Source: Mastigamoeba balamuthi (Eukaryota > Evosea > Mastigamoebida > Mastigamoebidae). From it: a DNA stretch of 64,000 bases. Shown here piece after piece: positions 10,987 to 21,651 of the stretch. The DNA lies in the NCBI GenBank assembly GCA_902651635.1, contig CACRSC010000079.1, positions 83,470-147,469 on the forward strand. Direction: 5' to 3'. How positions within the stretch are numbered: position 1 is the first letter of the stretch; each line of letters opens with the position of its first letter. A program made the translations under genes and the position numbers. Under the pieces are notes generated by a model. It saw nothing but the letters and a program-made list of their open reading frames with translations, had not been told where the DNA came from and ran no database searches.

Positions 10987-12640
10987 ATGGACGGCGACCC
11001 CGGGGCGGCCGACGACGAGAGGGCGCGGCGCGCTGCCATCGTCGAGGAGGGCATGCGCCAGTACATCGAATATCACAAGTAAACCACCGCCCCGCATCCC
11101 AGACCCCAGCTGAAACCCCCCGACAAAACCTCGACCGGCGATGACGTGGCATGACGTGGGCCAGCATCGTGGGAGACGCCGACGGCGGCGTGCCGCTGAC
11201 GGAGGAGCAGTACAAGGTGTTCAAGCAGCGCGCGCTCGAGGCCAGGCTGCACAGGCTCTACGTCAGCTGGCGGTCGAGGGTCACGGGCATCGACTGCCAC
11301 CTCATCGGCCCCGCCACGCGATGTAACGAGCCCCCCACTGGGAAATTGATTTCCGCGATGCATTTCCCGATTTCGGCCCGGCACGCCCTCACACAGCTCG
11401 GGAACTGGTAGGCTTCTGCACGCACTCGTACAAGTCGCACGCCACGGACGACTGGCAGGAGCGCAAGATCAAGTGCAAGGTCAAGGGGTGCAAGTGCCAG
11501 GGCTACGAGTACATCCCCGTCCACGGCACCTTCCGCATCAAGTGCCGCTGCAAGCACTTCTTCGATGAGTGCGCGGCCACACAGCCGTTCAGTGATTCAG
11601 TTGATTTCGTCTGTGCAGTCATGATTCCTGGTGTTGTGCTGTATGCGCACTAACCGAGGCCGAACGCAGGCACAACGTCAGGGGGACACACGCGTGCCTG
11701 AGGGACGGGTGCGCGTGCACGGCCTTCTACAGCCCCATGTCGTGCAGCTGCGGGGAGAAGTGGGAGGCGCACTACACGGCGATCGAGAGCCGCGAGGAGC
11801 GGCAGGCTGCGGGGCGACCCGTGGACAACCTCTGCGGCGGCGGCGAGGGATACGAGGCACTCGGCGGCATCACGGGGTTCAGCTCCCTCGTGGACGGCAT
11901 CGAGCGCCAGGACCTGAGTGGCATCGGCAGACTTTCGCCCGAAGCAGGTGCGGCCGGGGGGCCCTGACTCAACGCAGGCAATTCCTATATCTGACGTGGC
12001 CTGTGCGAAAGCAATGGAGGCGCTGAGGCAGCGAGATGCTGTCGTTGCACAGAGCAGAGGCCAATCGGCAGGGTCCGGTCTGTCGCTGCCCAGTCTGAGC
12101 CCCAGGTCGTCAAGAGCAGGACCAGCGTCTGCGGGGTCGAGCACGTCCCAGTTCTCCGCAGCCTCTGCAGTGCCGTCCCCGAGTGCCCGGAGGCCGTCCA
12201 GGGGCTCCTCGGAGCTCGCTCCATCAGTGTCCCCGCTGGGCGGTGGGGGGTTCGTCATCTCAGCAGAGCACCAGCAGATGCTGCGGGCTCAGAAGCAGCA
12301 GCAGCAACAACAACAACAGAAGCGCCAGTGGAGGCCCACCAGCAAGCTCGACGCCCTGGCGGAGATATCTCCGAGATACGCGGACAGGGCGCAGCAGCTG
12401 ATGGAGCAGGAGAGCCCCACCTCGGCGAGATCGCGGCCACCGGCTGTGCGCAGCCAGCAGCAGCAGGACGCGACCCCCAGAAGCGCTCAGAGGCAGCAGC
12501 TGCAGGAGGACGAGATCAGGAGGATGCTGGAACAGCCGGGGCTCAGCGAGCCCGAGCGTGCTGTGCTGCGAAAGAAGCTCGCCTTGGCCATCGCCACGCG
12601 TGTGCGCAGGCAGGGCCGCAGCTCGAGTGCCGAGCAGTAG
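10987..12640 (+). CDS. FAM221-family Cys-rich protein with Gln-rich C-terminal extension
   Basis: Exons: 10987-11078, 11165-11322, 11412-11568, 11670-11947, 12012-12640 (437 aa). The central part is the FAM221 (C7orf46-type) domain, with many Cys/His pairs that look like zinc ligands: RCFCTHSYKSH, CKVKGCKCQGYEYIPV, KCRCKHFFDEH, DGCACTAFYSPMSCSCGEKW, followed by the family's tail block GGITGFSSLVDG. FAM221 proteins have no established biochemical function. Exons 3 and 4 rejoin exactly at conserved Cys and His codons, which supports the splice sites; the last acceptor (12011) is weak. The C-terminal 200 residues are low complexity: Ser/Pro-rich, an eight-Gln run (12296-12319), then a charged helical segment. 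Family call strong, function unknown. Confidence 0.85.
12296..12319 (+). repeat. CAG/CAA repeat coding for eight glutamines
   Basis: Three CAG, four CAA and one CAG codons in a row inside the C-terminal tail of the FAM221-type protein. Mixed codons suggest a stable polyglutamine tract rather than an expanding pure repeat. Confidence 0.85.
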
Positions 12641-12837
12641 AGGGGGAGAGAGAACTGGGTGAAACCCTTTGGTAAAAAAGGGTTGAAAAATACGCCGATT
12701 TGTGAAGCAATTCAAGTGAAATTTCGGGAATCGCCGAGACATTGCAATGCGAAGATATTCTGCTGCCAATAATGCTATCCCCACCGCCAAAAATCATCAT
12801 TTTCCCTCCTCTTCCGAGTGACATCGGGCACATCGAA

Positions 12838-15149
12838 ATGGCGTCGGACGCCCCCGCCCGCCTATGCGAGGTGAGCCCGCCCTGTCACCTGCCACGTCGC
12901 ACCGTCCCCCAGTGCTGATATTCCCACCTGCCCACCCCCACCGTTTTCTAGATGCTCGTGTCACCGGGTATGGAGCTCGTCTCGGCGGTTATGGCCGTCA
13001 TGACCGCGCGCGAGCCGGGAAGCGCCCCGCAGCAGGCCACGCACGGGGGGTCCGCTGCCGCCCTCGTGAGGTTCTTCCACGGGCGTGGCAGGTCGCTCGA
13101 TCTGCTGCGGTGGGCTCTGGCGCGCGACATCGCCAACCACAAGCGTGCGCGCCGAGATATTCCCCCTCCCCCCCACCAGATTTCGAACTCGGGAATCGGG
13201 AAGATATCGAGGGCTCCTCCCGGGGCGCAGCGCGCGGGGGCGGGGCTGTGGGGGGTGGCAGTGGAGTGTTGCTGTCGACAGAAAAAAGCGCCTCCCCTCA
13301 ACGTAAGTTCTGTGTAATTTCGAAATCACAGTGCAAATTTCCAATCTGATCTGGATATTAACCGCACGAGCGATGATGACTGGGGGCGGCGCTGCGAGCC
13401 CTGTACGCGCTCCATCTCTTCGCCTGAAGAATTTCTTTTTCGGGGAGTATGGCAAGGGCGGCTGATCGATTGTGGCCAGTGGGCTTCCGAGAAGATCCAA
13501 ATATCCAAACTGATATGTGTTCATGTCATCCCCCGTGTACGGCAGCCGAGGTGCACGGGACGGTTCCGTTCCGAGCGACGACGGCCGCGACGCGTCTGCT
13601 GGCGGCGTTCTACCGGCTCGAGGCCCAGCCGTACCTGGACCACTGCCTGGGCCCCTCGATCCAGTCGCTCTGCACGACGCCGCAGCCGCTGCTCTCCGTG
13701 CTCAAGTCGCTCGTCGACTGCGTGCTCTCGTCTGCCCCGCACTGCCCCCAGAACGTCCGCCTGCTCGTCGCCCACGCGCGCTCGGAGAACGCCAAGCGCT
13801 TCCCCGAGGACCCGCGGGCCCCGTCGGCGGTGGTGGGCGTGCTGGTGTTCCTGCGGCTGCTGGTCCCCGCGACGATGACGCCCGAGGCCTACGGGCTGCT
13901 GCCCGCGCCCCCGCCCACAGAGACGGCGCGCCGCAGCTGCGTCTCGCTCGCCCGCGTGCTGCAGTGGCTGGCCAACGGCGCCGCGGCCTCGTCGCAGGTC
14001 TCCTCGTCGTCGAGCGGCGCCGAGGACGACGAGATGCGCCCGCTGCTCGACTACGCGGCCGCGCAGGTCCCGCGGCTGATCTCCTTCTTCGACGCCCTCA
14101 CGCGCGGCTGCGAGGCCCCCGCGGCTGCCCCCGCGGTGCGCGACGACGCGCGGCCGGTGGCGGCGGAGGACCTCGACGAGGTGCTGGCGGTGCTGCTGAC
14201 GGGGATGCCCGCGCTGGCGCAGCACCTGGCGCAGGGCGGACACGAGGTGCTGGCGGAGCGCCTGCGCGCGGCGGTCGACGAGCTCGCGGCGCTCAAGAAG
14301 CAGCGCGACGCCGCCACCCCGCCGCCGCCGCAGGCGCCGGCGAGCAGGGGCGTGTCGCCCGCGCTGCTCGAGGAGGAGCTGCCGCCGGTCGAGGGCGACA
14401 TCCTGCGGCACCTCAAGGCCGTGGCGGGGGCGATGGCCAAGACGTGGGGGTCGCGGCTCAAGAGCGCCGAGGCGCAGGTGTCGCTGCTGACGCAGAACAA
14501 CAAGAAGCTCGCGGCGCGCGTCAAGGAGGCCGAGGACCAGGTCGAGCAGGCGCGCGTCAGCAGGTTCCTGCTCGAGCAGGAGGTCCGCGCGCTGCGCGAG
14601 GAGCTCGCGGCGCTCCGCGGGGGCTCGCGCGACGCCGAGGGCAGCAGCGGCAGCAGCGCCGCGCCCCCGCCTGCCGCCGCGCCCTCGTCGGACGCGGACG
14701 ACCTGACGCCCGTGCCCATCCGCGCGTCCGTGTCGGCGGGCGACCTGCTGCGGCCCTACAGGGGCGCTGCCGAGGAGACGCTCAAGAGCACGGGCTGCCT
14801 GCCGCACCTGCCGCACATGCCCAAGCGCTCGCAGGCGCTGCCGCCGCGCATACACCACCTGCACCTCAAGCCCGGCTCGGGCAGCAGCCGCGGGCCGACG
14901 CCCCCGGGCAGCCCCAGCCCCGCGGCCACCTCGGCGTCGGCGTCGGACGGCGGGCTGACGCCGCCCGGGGAGGCCGCGGACGGCGAGGAGGCGTCCGAGC
15001 CCACGGCGATCGTCGACACGCCGGCGACGAAGCAGAGGCACGGGGGCAGCGGCGAGCAGCGCGGGCTGCTCAAGTTCCTGTCGCTGTCGTCGAGCGCTGC
15101 GCAGCGCAAGCGCGGGGCGGGGCTGCTGGCGGCGACGGACAAGCAATGA
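12838..15149 (+). CDS. RasGAP-domain protein with C-terminal coiled coil
   Basis: Predicted Ras GTPase-activating protein. Exons: 12838-12870, 12952-13144, 13546-15149 (609 aa). The RasGAP domain spans roughly residues 40-230. FFHGRGRSLDLLRWALARDI leads into the arginine-finger region VPFRATTAATRLLAAFYRL, followed by LGPSIQSLC, the FLR motif in VLVFLRLLVPATMTPEAYGLL, and LARVLQWLANGAA, all typical of the family. A Glu/Lys/Gln-rich coiled coil follows (about 420-475), then a Ser/Pro-rich tail with a Lys/Arg C-terminus. No PH, C2 or calponin-homology domain is seen. The second intron (13145-13545, 401 nt) is the longest confidently placed intron in the window. It begins only 197 bp after the FAM221-type gene. 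Domain call strong; the Ras partner is unknown. Confidence 0.85.
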
Positions 15150-15347
15150 CGGCGGCCGGGAGCCTCCCGTGTGGAGGACCCTCAACCCCCGCTTCTCCCT
15201 TCCATTCCGCGAGCGAACACGAACGCATACGTTAGCACCTGTCTTGCGGCTTTGGTCCTGCGACGGCGATGCTCGGTTGCTCGTCCGTCCAAGCGAGGGT
15301 TGGCAGCGTTGCACGACGGGCGGTTTTCTCTCAACTTTTCTATGAAA

Positions 15348-15429
15348 GACAGCTTGGCCGAGTGGTCTAAGGCGATTGACTTGAAATCAATTCTCTTCGG
15401 AGGCGTAGGTTCAAACCCTGCAGCTGTCG
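15348..15429 (+). tRNA. tRNA-Ser (anticodon UGA)
   Basis: Class II tRNA. The 7-bp acceptor stem GACAGCT (15348-15354) pairs with AGCTGTC (15422-15428), with G as discriminator. A-box TGGCCGAGTGG and B-box GGTTCAAACCC are present. The anticodon arm has stem ATTGA/TCAAT and loop CTTGAAA, giving anticodon TGA, which reads UCA serine codons. The long variable arm is typical of tRNA-Ser. There is no intron, and 3' CCA is not encoded. Confidence 0.96.
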
Positions 15430-15434
15430 AAATA

Positions 15435-15439
15435 TTTTT
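15435..15439 (+). terminator. RNA polymerase III terminator (T5)
   Basis: Run of five T residues beginning 6 nt after the tRNA-Ser 3' end, the usual Pol III stop signal. Confidence 0.8.
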
Positions 15440-16638
15440 CCTGTTTTGGGACACCGAGCGATACAACAACCGGTGTTTCTCCGCCCGTGCAGCTGCACCG
15501 CCCACCGGCCTCGAGGGTCGTGGCGCCTCGGCAATGCTCTGCGCGAGTTGATGCATCCCCGACGTCTGGTTGCCTGCGCCGGCAGAAACGCCACCCCGAG
15601 AGTGACAAACTGCCCTCACTCAAGACTCGACAGTTTGGACGGGCTCTCCGCCAGCGTAGCCGACGATGACGTGCTGCTGCTGCCGACCCAGCGCGTGAGG
15701 CCCCGCACCCATGAGCCACCTGCAGCTACTGGCCGATGCCCCAGGGGGTCCGTGTCAGCGAGGACGGGTGGGGCCCAGCCACGGAGGGCGCGCGCGGGCT
15801 CTGAGAATGGCCATGAACCCACGTCGATGTCGTTGGCCGCCATCATCCACGCGCCCAGCACCATGCCCCACAGAACGTCACATTCGTGCGAGGTGCCACC
15901 AGCTGAAGGACCTTGTGCGCCAGCTGGCTCACCAACGGAAGCACGTGTCCCTCAGCCGCGCCCTTACCTCCAGTGACCCGGCTTCTGCAGGGAAACTGCC
16001 GGCCACAGGTCAGCACTACAGAGAACGGGGGTAAGTGCCTCCGGAGCATGTCCAGCATCCTGCTGGTCTCGAGGCCGGACTTGGCTCGCCCAGATCCCGC
16101 ATGGGACAGATGGGGCCGCCGGCCAATGTCAGTTGTCGACTAGGAGATGAAAGATGCTGGCGTGGAAGGTGACTGGACGAGCAAAGTGAATGGGGGCCAC
16201 ATGGACGAGCGATGGGAAAGTTCCTGCAGCCAGAACCGAGTTGCAGTTGGTACAGGTAATGGGCCTCTAGTTACCTGCAAGACCTGGGAGCACATATTGG
16301 GCCTATGTTTCCCCACAGTCCTGCCTGCATGAACGGGCATCTGCATGCTGGCACCAATACTGACCAAGCACTACGTGGCCCGTGCCTCATAGTGCAGTGT
16401 GACCTCGACATTAGCTGAAGGGGCTTGCTGCTCACGAAAAAAAAGCCGTCTAGGAGGTGTTCTGTGAGCTCTTGATAGGCTCAGCCATTACCCAGGGATG
16501 TCTCTGAGTAGAATGCATTGCTTTGCGTGGTTTGCTTGAGTGAGTTGATGAGAACGACCTGTGCTGCGCTCAACAGTTGAGCCAATTTGTACTGAGAACC
16601 TCGCACAACAATGTGGTCATCGTTATTAGTTCTTTCTA
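15440..16638. other. Long intergenic stretch without a convincing gene
   Basis: On the minus strand a frame open from about 15970 down to 15616 reads a Trp/Met-rich segment (WGMVLGAWMMAANDIDVG) followed by Pro- and Ser-rich sequence. It starts after an in-frame stop and has no clear splice sites or recognised family. It could be an exon of an unknown gene or a decayed fragment. The rest (16000-16640) has mixed composition and I see no gene. Confidence 0.35.
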
Positions 16639-17754
16639 TCATATTGATGCACGTACTGCAGCAGTTGTGTTACAAAATACCTCAAGGCAAGGTATCTTTG
16701 CTGCCTGTATCCACTTGCCAATTGCTGGCACATAGATCTCCACGTCATCACTGTTGATTTCTCTGTTAACTGATCCACCCAAAACAGCAATGCATTGCCT
16801 GCCATCAAGGCAAACAACCCCGCAACACCCACGTGGCCTGCTCATTGGTGCGATGTCCTCCCATTTGCAAGGCATGCGCATGTCGAGCCTCTGGCACCTG
16901 GCAGCCATTGTCTGTCTGTTGCCCCAATTCCCAGTTTCCACAACATGACCACCAATGCTGTACAGGTACTCACCACATGAAACCAGGCTGTCACCAGAAA
17001 TGCCACTTTCCCGGAATCCATTAGCAACTATGCTATCCCAGCTGTGCTCGCGAGGGTCAAGCCGTGCAACTGTCTTGAGATGAACACTGCACAAATCGGT
17101 TCCAAGTGCCCACAGAGCTCCACGATGCGAGCATGCTGTCTGGAAACACGGGATAACGTCGCCCCTGGGCACCCACTGCGAGCCATCTTGAGACAGCATA
17201 CACACTGCATTGCCCTCTAGAGGGCTTTGGCCACCGAGAACCCAGAACTCGCCATTGTGGTTCACTGCCATATGGCAGTATCTCTCCAGAGTTGGCACAG
17301 CACACTTGACCCAGCGGCCCTCATGGGCATTGAACAGCCTCGACGGTGCCCACTGCACCCTTTCCCTCAGGGGGGAGTGTAAGTCCACGGACAGTCCTCC
17401 ACACGTGAGCACGTGCCCTGCCTGCCACTGTGCTACTGCTGATCCACTCACGGTGGCTGTGCTCGGGACCGTAACGGGGTTGCGCTCTGGTGCTGTTCTC
17501 CACCTCCACAGCTCCGGAGGGCCTGTACTAGTATTCGTATACACAGGGGGCAACTTGAGGCTGCATTCTGTCCTGGTTGTTCTCTGCATGGGGTCGACGA
17601 CAACGATGTGCTCTGACATGACCCCGCAGAGGTCGCGGAGCATGAAATCTGATAGCAGAGCCACAGGGCTGCTCTCCCCCAGCCGGTGATGCTTCCCCAG
17701 CAACAAATGGTCTACATTCCCCGTCCCGTCCGCTGTGCCTGAGAGAGAACTCAT
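16639..17754 (-). CDS. Kelch-repeat protein
   Basis: Intronless 371 aa protein. Several kelch blades are visible: the double-Gly strand with following aromatic/Trp (NGEFWVLGGQSP, YLYSIGGHVVE, CIAVLGGSVN), a Trp at blade ends (SQWVPRGDV, HSWDSIV, GKWIQAAKIP) and the conserved CHMAV / CGVV strands. This predicts a beta-propeller that binds a partner protein. No BTB, F-box or enzymatic domain is present in the frame. Codon third positions are noticeably less GC-biased than those of the neighbours, so it may be a fast-evolving or more recently acquired member of an amplified kelch family. It is distinct in sequence from the kelch domain of the ADP-ribosyltransferase gene at 58357. Confidence 0.75.
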   Translation of the reverse strand: MSSLSGTADGTGNVDHLLLGKHHRLGESSPVALLSDFMLRDLCGVMSEHIVVVDPMQRTTRTECSLKLPPVYTNTSTGPPELWRWRTAPERNPVTVPSTATVSGSAVAQWQAGHVLTCGGLSVDLHSPLRERVQWAPSRLFNAHEGRWVKCAVPTLERYCHMAVNHNGEFWVLGGQSPLEGNAVCMLSQDGSQWVPRGDVIPCFQTACSHRGALWALGTDLCSVHLKTVARLDPREHSWDSIVANGFRESGISGDSLVSCGEYLYSIGGHVVETGNWGNRQTMAARCQRLDMRMPCKWEDIAPMSRPRGCCGVVCLDGRQCIAVLGGSVNREINSDDVEIYVPAIGKWIQAAKIPCLEVFCNTTAAVRASI

Positions 17755-19074
17755 TTTTAGATGAACGAACCAATTGAAGTGCCAGAAGAGATATCAGTGG
17801 CACATATCTGATTGCGGGCACCAAAAGCATAGCTCAGCCCCGTATCTAACAGAATGTACTGTGATCTTCGGATTGTCAAATGGTGAAGATCAACTGTTAA
17901 GAACCCCGTGCGGTTCTGGTTCGCATCAGAGATGAGTTTTAGTTCGTGGGAATTACTCACCGGTTGAGCGGAAATAAAACATAATGTGTGGGGTCAGTGA
18001 GAGAGGTGCACTGTCCCCGTGCCCCTGCGAAGTCGAACGTCTCTGCTCAGATCCAATGCGTTGACTCGGCATCTGCATCGTGTGCCCAGAGTTTTTTTAA
18101 CTGGGTGCAGCCGCAAGGACGAGGAAAGAAAGACGAGCTGTTGGCAGCCGCAACTCAGGGTGGCCGGGCTGCACTCAGTGACCTCGGCATGAGAGGTGGG
18201 ATGGCGAGATGATTCCCCTCCAATCCACAGTACGAAAAGTCCAATGTGTGTATCAGCCGCCCTGCCCTGCTGAAGAGACCCCAGACCCCGGAATGAAGAG
18301 GCAGAGTCTCCCTTGGGCTCAGGAGTTTCTCGGGGCGCTAGTTGTGGTCCTGAAGGCCTCCTGACCGCCCGGCCCCAGAGTCTGGAGCGACAGGGACATC
18401 GTGGATTTTTCCCAGATCGGCCTGAATCTTCCCCTCTGCGAGGAAAAAGATCTGGTGCCCGATCTTATGAACATGGGTGAGTCACACCAATCGCAACTGC
18501 CGCACGGACAATTCAACCCGCGCAGGGGCCCGAGACAGCGACAGCAGGTAGTGGACCGAAACACCGGGCCAGAGGAAAGACAGGCCACTGCGCACGCATT
18601 CCATGAGGTCAGACCATCAGGTTTAATTTGCCGAGTCACTGTGGGGGTAAAGCGGGTGGGAATTGAGGGAATTTCGGACGCGCGTTTGCGAAATATGCTT
18701 AATGCGCTGCCCGCCAATGCCACGTGCCATCGCGACGATGCGCAGAGGCGGCGATGAGGGACGGAATCGTCAGAGGACGGACCAAAATTGTCAAAAAACG
18801 GCAGAGATGCACAAACATCGTTGAAATTACCAGATCTCAACAGAGTGCTCCATAGCGCAAATTGGGGCCTTGCCAGTTTATGATTGCCGGGTGACTCACC
18901 CTCCACGGGCTATTTAATGAGCCGGAAATCTTCTGTCAATCAAACAACAAGTTAGCAATCAGTCATCACAACAAGCCTGCTCATCGCAGCATCGGCATCC
19001 ATCCCTCAACCGCGCCTGTGCCACAGCATTCAGCATCTCCCTATACAAAAGCAAACACAAAAACAACAGCAACC
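17755..19074. other. Long intergenic stretch upstream of D-LDH
   Basis: Promoter of the kelch gene on the left and of the D-lactate dehydrogenase gene on the right. ORFs of about 118 codons (+, 18401-18757) and 195 codons (-, 18319-18906) overlap each other and match nothing I recognise. The 5' UTR of D-LDH just before 19075 is C/A-rich. No RNA gene seen. Confidence 0.4.
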
Positions 19075-20296
19075 ATGGCAGCCATGCGCATCACCGTGTT
19101 CTCCACCGAGCCCTACGACCGCCAGGACATCACAGCAGCGGCCTCGTCCCCCAAGTGGTCTCAGAGGCTCCCCACCGACCTCGTCTTCATCCCCGAGCAG
19201 CTCACCCTCGCCACTGCCCACCTTGCCAAGGGCTCTCGTGCGTCCCCCATACTCTGCCACGCCTGTCTCACCAGCACGCCCCCCTCGCAGAGGCCGTCTG
19301 CGTGTTCGTCAACGACGACTGCAGCGAGCAGGTCCTCAGGGCGCTCCACGCTGACGGCGTGCTGCTGCTGCTGCTGAGGTGCGCGGGCTTCAACAACGTC
19401 GACCTCGAGACGGCGGAGGCGCTGGGGATGGCGGTCATGCGGGTGCCGCGGTACTCGCCCAACGCGGTGGCCGAGCACGCGGTGACGCTGGCGACGGCGC
19501 TGGCGAGGCACATCGTGGCTGCGAGCAACAGGGTCAAGCAGTTCAACTTCAGCCTCGTGGGCCTCGAGGGCTTCGACATCGCCCGCCGCACCGTCGGCGT
19601 CCTCGGCACCGGCGCCATCGGCAAGATCACCGCCAGGATCCTGGCCGGCTTCGGCTGCAAGGTCCTCCTGTGCGTCCTCGCTGTCCCCGTGCCCTCTGAC
19701 AGCCACGCGCTTCTCTCTCGCTGTCCTGCAAGCCACGCTCCAAGTGCTCACGCACTGGCCACCGCAGGTTCGACCAGTACCCCGACCCCGAGTGGGCGGC
19801 CAAGCTGCAGGGCGACGTGGCTTACGTGCCCCTGGAGGAGGTGCTGCGGAGGGCGGACATCGTGTCGCTGCACATGCCCATGACGCCCGAGAGCAGGCAC
19901 TTCATCAACGCCGACACCATCGCGGCCATGAAGCCCGGCGTCATGATCATCAACACCAGCCGCGGGGGGCTGCTCGACACCCAGGCCGTCATCGCGGCCC
20001 TCGAGTCGGGGCAGATCGGGTTCCTGGGCATCGACGTGTACGAGAACGAGTCGCCCTTCTTCTTCCAGGACCTCTCGGGCCGCGTGATGAAGGACGCCAC
20101 CCTGGCCAGGCTGCTCTCCTTCCCCAACGTCCTCATGACCGCCCACCAGGCCTTCATGACCAGCGACGCCCTCCTCAACATCTGCGACGTCACCCTCGAG
20201 AACGCAGAGCTCTTCCTGCAGGGCAAGTGGCGCGGCCACCCCAACCACATCGGCCCCCTGCCCGCCGCCCCCGCCCCCCTCCACCCCAAGATGTGA
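19075..20296 (+). CDS. ldhA: D-lactate dehydrogenase (2-hydroxyacid dehydrogenase family)
   Basis: NAD-dependent reduction of pyruvate to D-lactate, a cytosolic fermentative step. Exons: 19075-19237, 19291-19669, 19768-20296 (356 aa). Family features in order: substrate-domain strand FVNDDCSEQVL, LRCAGFNNVDL, the PRYSPNAVAEHAVTL helix, the NAD-binding motif GVLGTGAIGKITARIL, then FDQYPDPEW, catalytic Arg in NTSRGGLLD, Glu in GIDVYENESPFF, and catalytic His in NVLMTAHQAF. The spacing and the EN(E)SPFFFQDLS stretch are typical of bacterial-type LdhA rather than phosphoglycerate dehydrogenase. Both introns rejoin in phase at conserved positions. Together with AdhE this points to mixed ethanol/lactate fermentation. 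Confidence 0.93.
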
Positions 20297-20527
20297 CGAG
20301 CTCAACAGAGGTCCACAGTTGCAGCTCGAGATCGCAATCCCTGACCCTTTCCCCTTCGCTAAGCGCGAGGCATTGTGACTGACGTTCTGGACTTGGTTTT
20401 ATCTTTTGTGTCTTGGTTTGGCACCCGAATCAACCGGGTGCATTCAGACACACTCACACTCACCCCCGCTGTACTCCTGTCGGTGCTGGCGGGGGACTCG
20501 GCGTCGGCGAGGCTCGCGGGGGGCTGG

Positions 20528-21208
20528 TCACTTGACCTTGTCGGCGAGCCACTCGATGGAGAAGACGAGGGCCCTGCGCCACCAGACGTGGAAGGCCCTC
20601 TCGTCGCTCTCGACGACCTTGATGATGGCGCGCAGGCGGGCGGCCTCGATGTCGAGCTGGCGCCTGTTCTCGCGGAGGCGGTCCAGGCGGGTGGCGATGG
20701 CGAGCTCCATCATCTCCAGCTCCTCGTCGTCCTGGGCGGCCCTGCGGCGCTGCACCCTGTCGAGCTCCAGCTTGGCCTGGCGCGCCGCCTCCTCGCTCTC
20801 GCGGGCCTTGCGCACCACCACCGCCAGGTCCCTCTCCTGCAGCCTGTTCGCCTCGGCGATCCTGTCGTTGCCCTCCTTGAGCGTGCGCGTCGCCTCGTCG
20901 ACGCGGGCCGCCTCGAGCTTCTCCTTCTCGATGTCGGCCTTGACCTGCACGATCTGCTGCTCCAGCGCGCCCCTCTGCTTGTCGAGGTCGACCGCCTGCA
21001 GCGTCACGCGCTGGGCCGCCGCGGTGCAGAACGTCGTCATCGACCTGACCTCCTTGGTGCGGGCGATGGTGGCGGCGATGTCGCGCTCCTTCTCCTCGCG
21101 CTCGCTCGCGGCCCCCGAGGCCGAGCACAGGGTCGCCAGGCAGAGCACGATGCAGACGAGGGCGAGGCCCCTGATCTCGCTGGTGTTGCGGTTCTTGCTG
21201 CTGAGCAT
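20528..21208 (-). CDS. Secreted or ER-anchored coiled-coil protein
   Basis: Intronless 226 aa. I chose Met at 21208 because it is followed by a good signal peptide or signal anchor (IRGLALVCIVLCLATLCSAS); in-frame codons further upstream look non-coding. The rest, residues about 38-200, is an uninterrupted charged heptad-rich helix (Glu/Arg/Lys/Ala, with blocks such as LDKQRGALEQQIVQVKADIE). It ends in an aromatic amphipathic tail with a Trp pair (FHVWWRRALVFSIEWLA). No family recognised. It converges with D-LDH (231 bp between the stops). Confidence 0.65.
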   Translation of the reverse strand: MLSSKNRNTSEIRGLALVCIVLCLATLCSASGAASEREEKERDIAATIARTKEVRSMTTFCTAAAQRVTLQAVDLDKQRGALEQQIVQVKADIEKEKLEAARVDEATRTLKEGNDRIAEANRLQERDLAVVVRKARESEEAARQAKLELDRVQRRRAAQDDEELEMMELAIATRLDRLRENRRQLDIEAARLRAIIKVVESDERAFHVWWRRALVFSIEWLADKVK

Positions 21209-21651
21209 GTTGCTGGTGCGCTCAATGTTGTTTGTGAGTGTCCGGGGGCTGCTTCGTATCGCCTCACGTGCCAGCGTGGCCCTACGAATCGCCCGACCCC
21301 TTCGTGCCAAATGTGACGTTGGCCCCCGCGAATCTCTCGAATCTGCTCGGAGCGAGGGCGAGAGGACCCGGCGGGCATACACCAGGGTGTACGTTGATGC
21401 GTGTTGTAGCCTCGGGAGCTTCGATGGTCGCGGTGCACATACGAGCACACAGTGGGCCATCACGGTAATGAGGCTTGTAATTCGACGTGGGCGAGGGCCG
21501 TCACGCCTCCGTCCAGATGCCGTGTTCACAGTGCTGTATAACGAACTTACTCGGACATCCTAGCAGCACAATATTTCGGTTTTAAGTCTATGTCTCTTTG
21601 TATTTTGTCTGTTTAGTAAGCGCGGGCGTGCTGTGTTCGTCTTCACAGAGG
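21209..21651. other. Intergenic, coiled-coil gene promoter and MDN1 3' region
   Basis: No coding sequence or repeat recognised. It contains the 5' flank of the coiled-coil gene and the 3' UTR of MDN1. Confidence 0.4.

Noticed and set aside
13517-15314. Long alternative ORFs over the RasGAP gene
   Set aside because: Shadow frames; only the frame with the FLR and arginine-finger motifs makes sense and joins the upstream exons in phase.
15616-15970. Minus-strand open frame with WGMVLGAWMMAAND
   Set aside because: No start codon at a sensible place, no splice partners and no recognised family; kept only as a note in the intergenic entry.
18319-18906. Overlapping ORFs of 118 (+) and 195 (-) codons before D-LDH
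   Set aside because: They overlap on opposite strands, lack clear codon bias and match no family.
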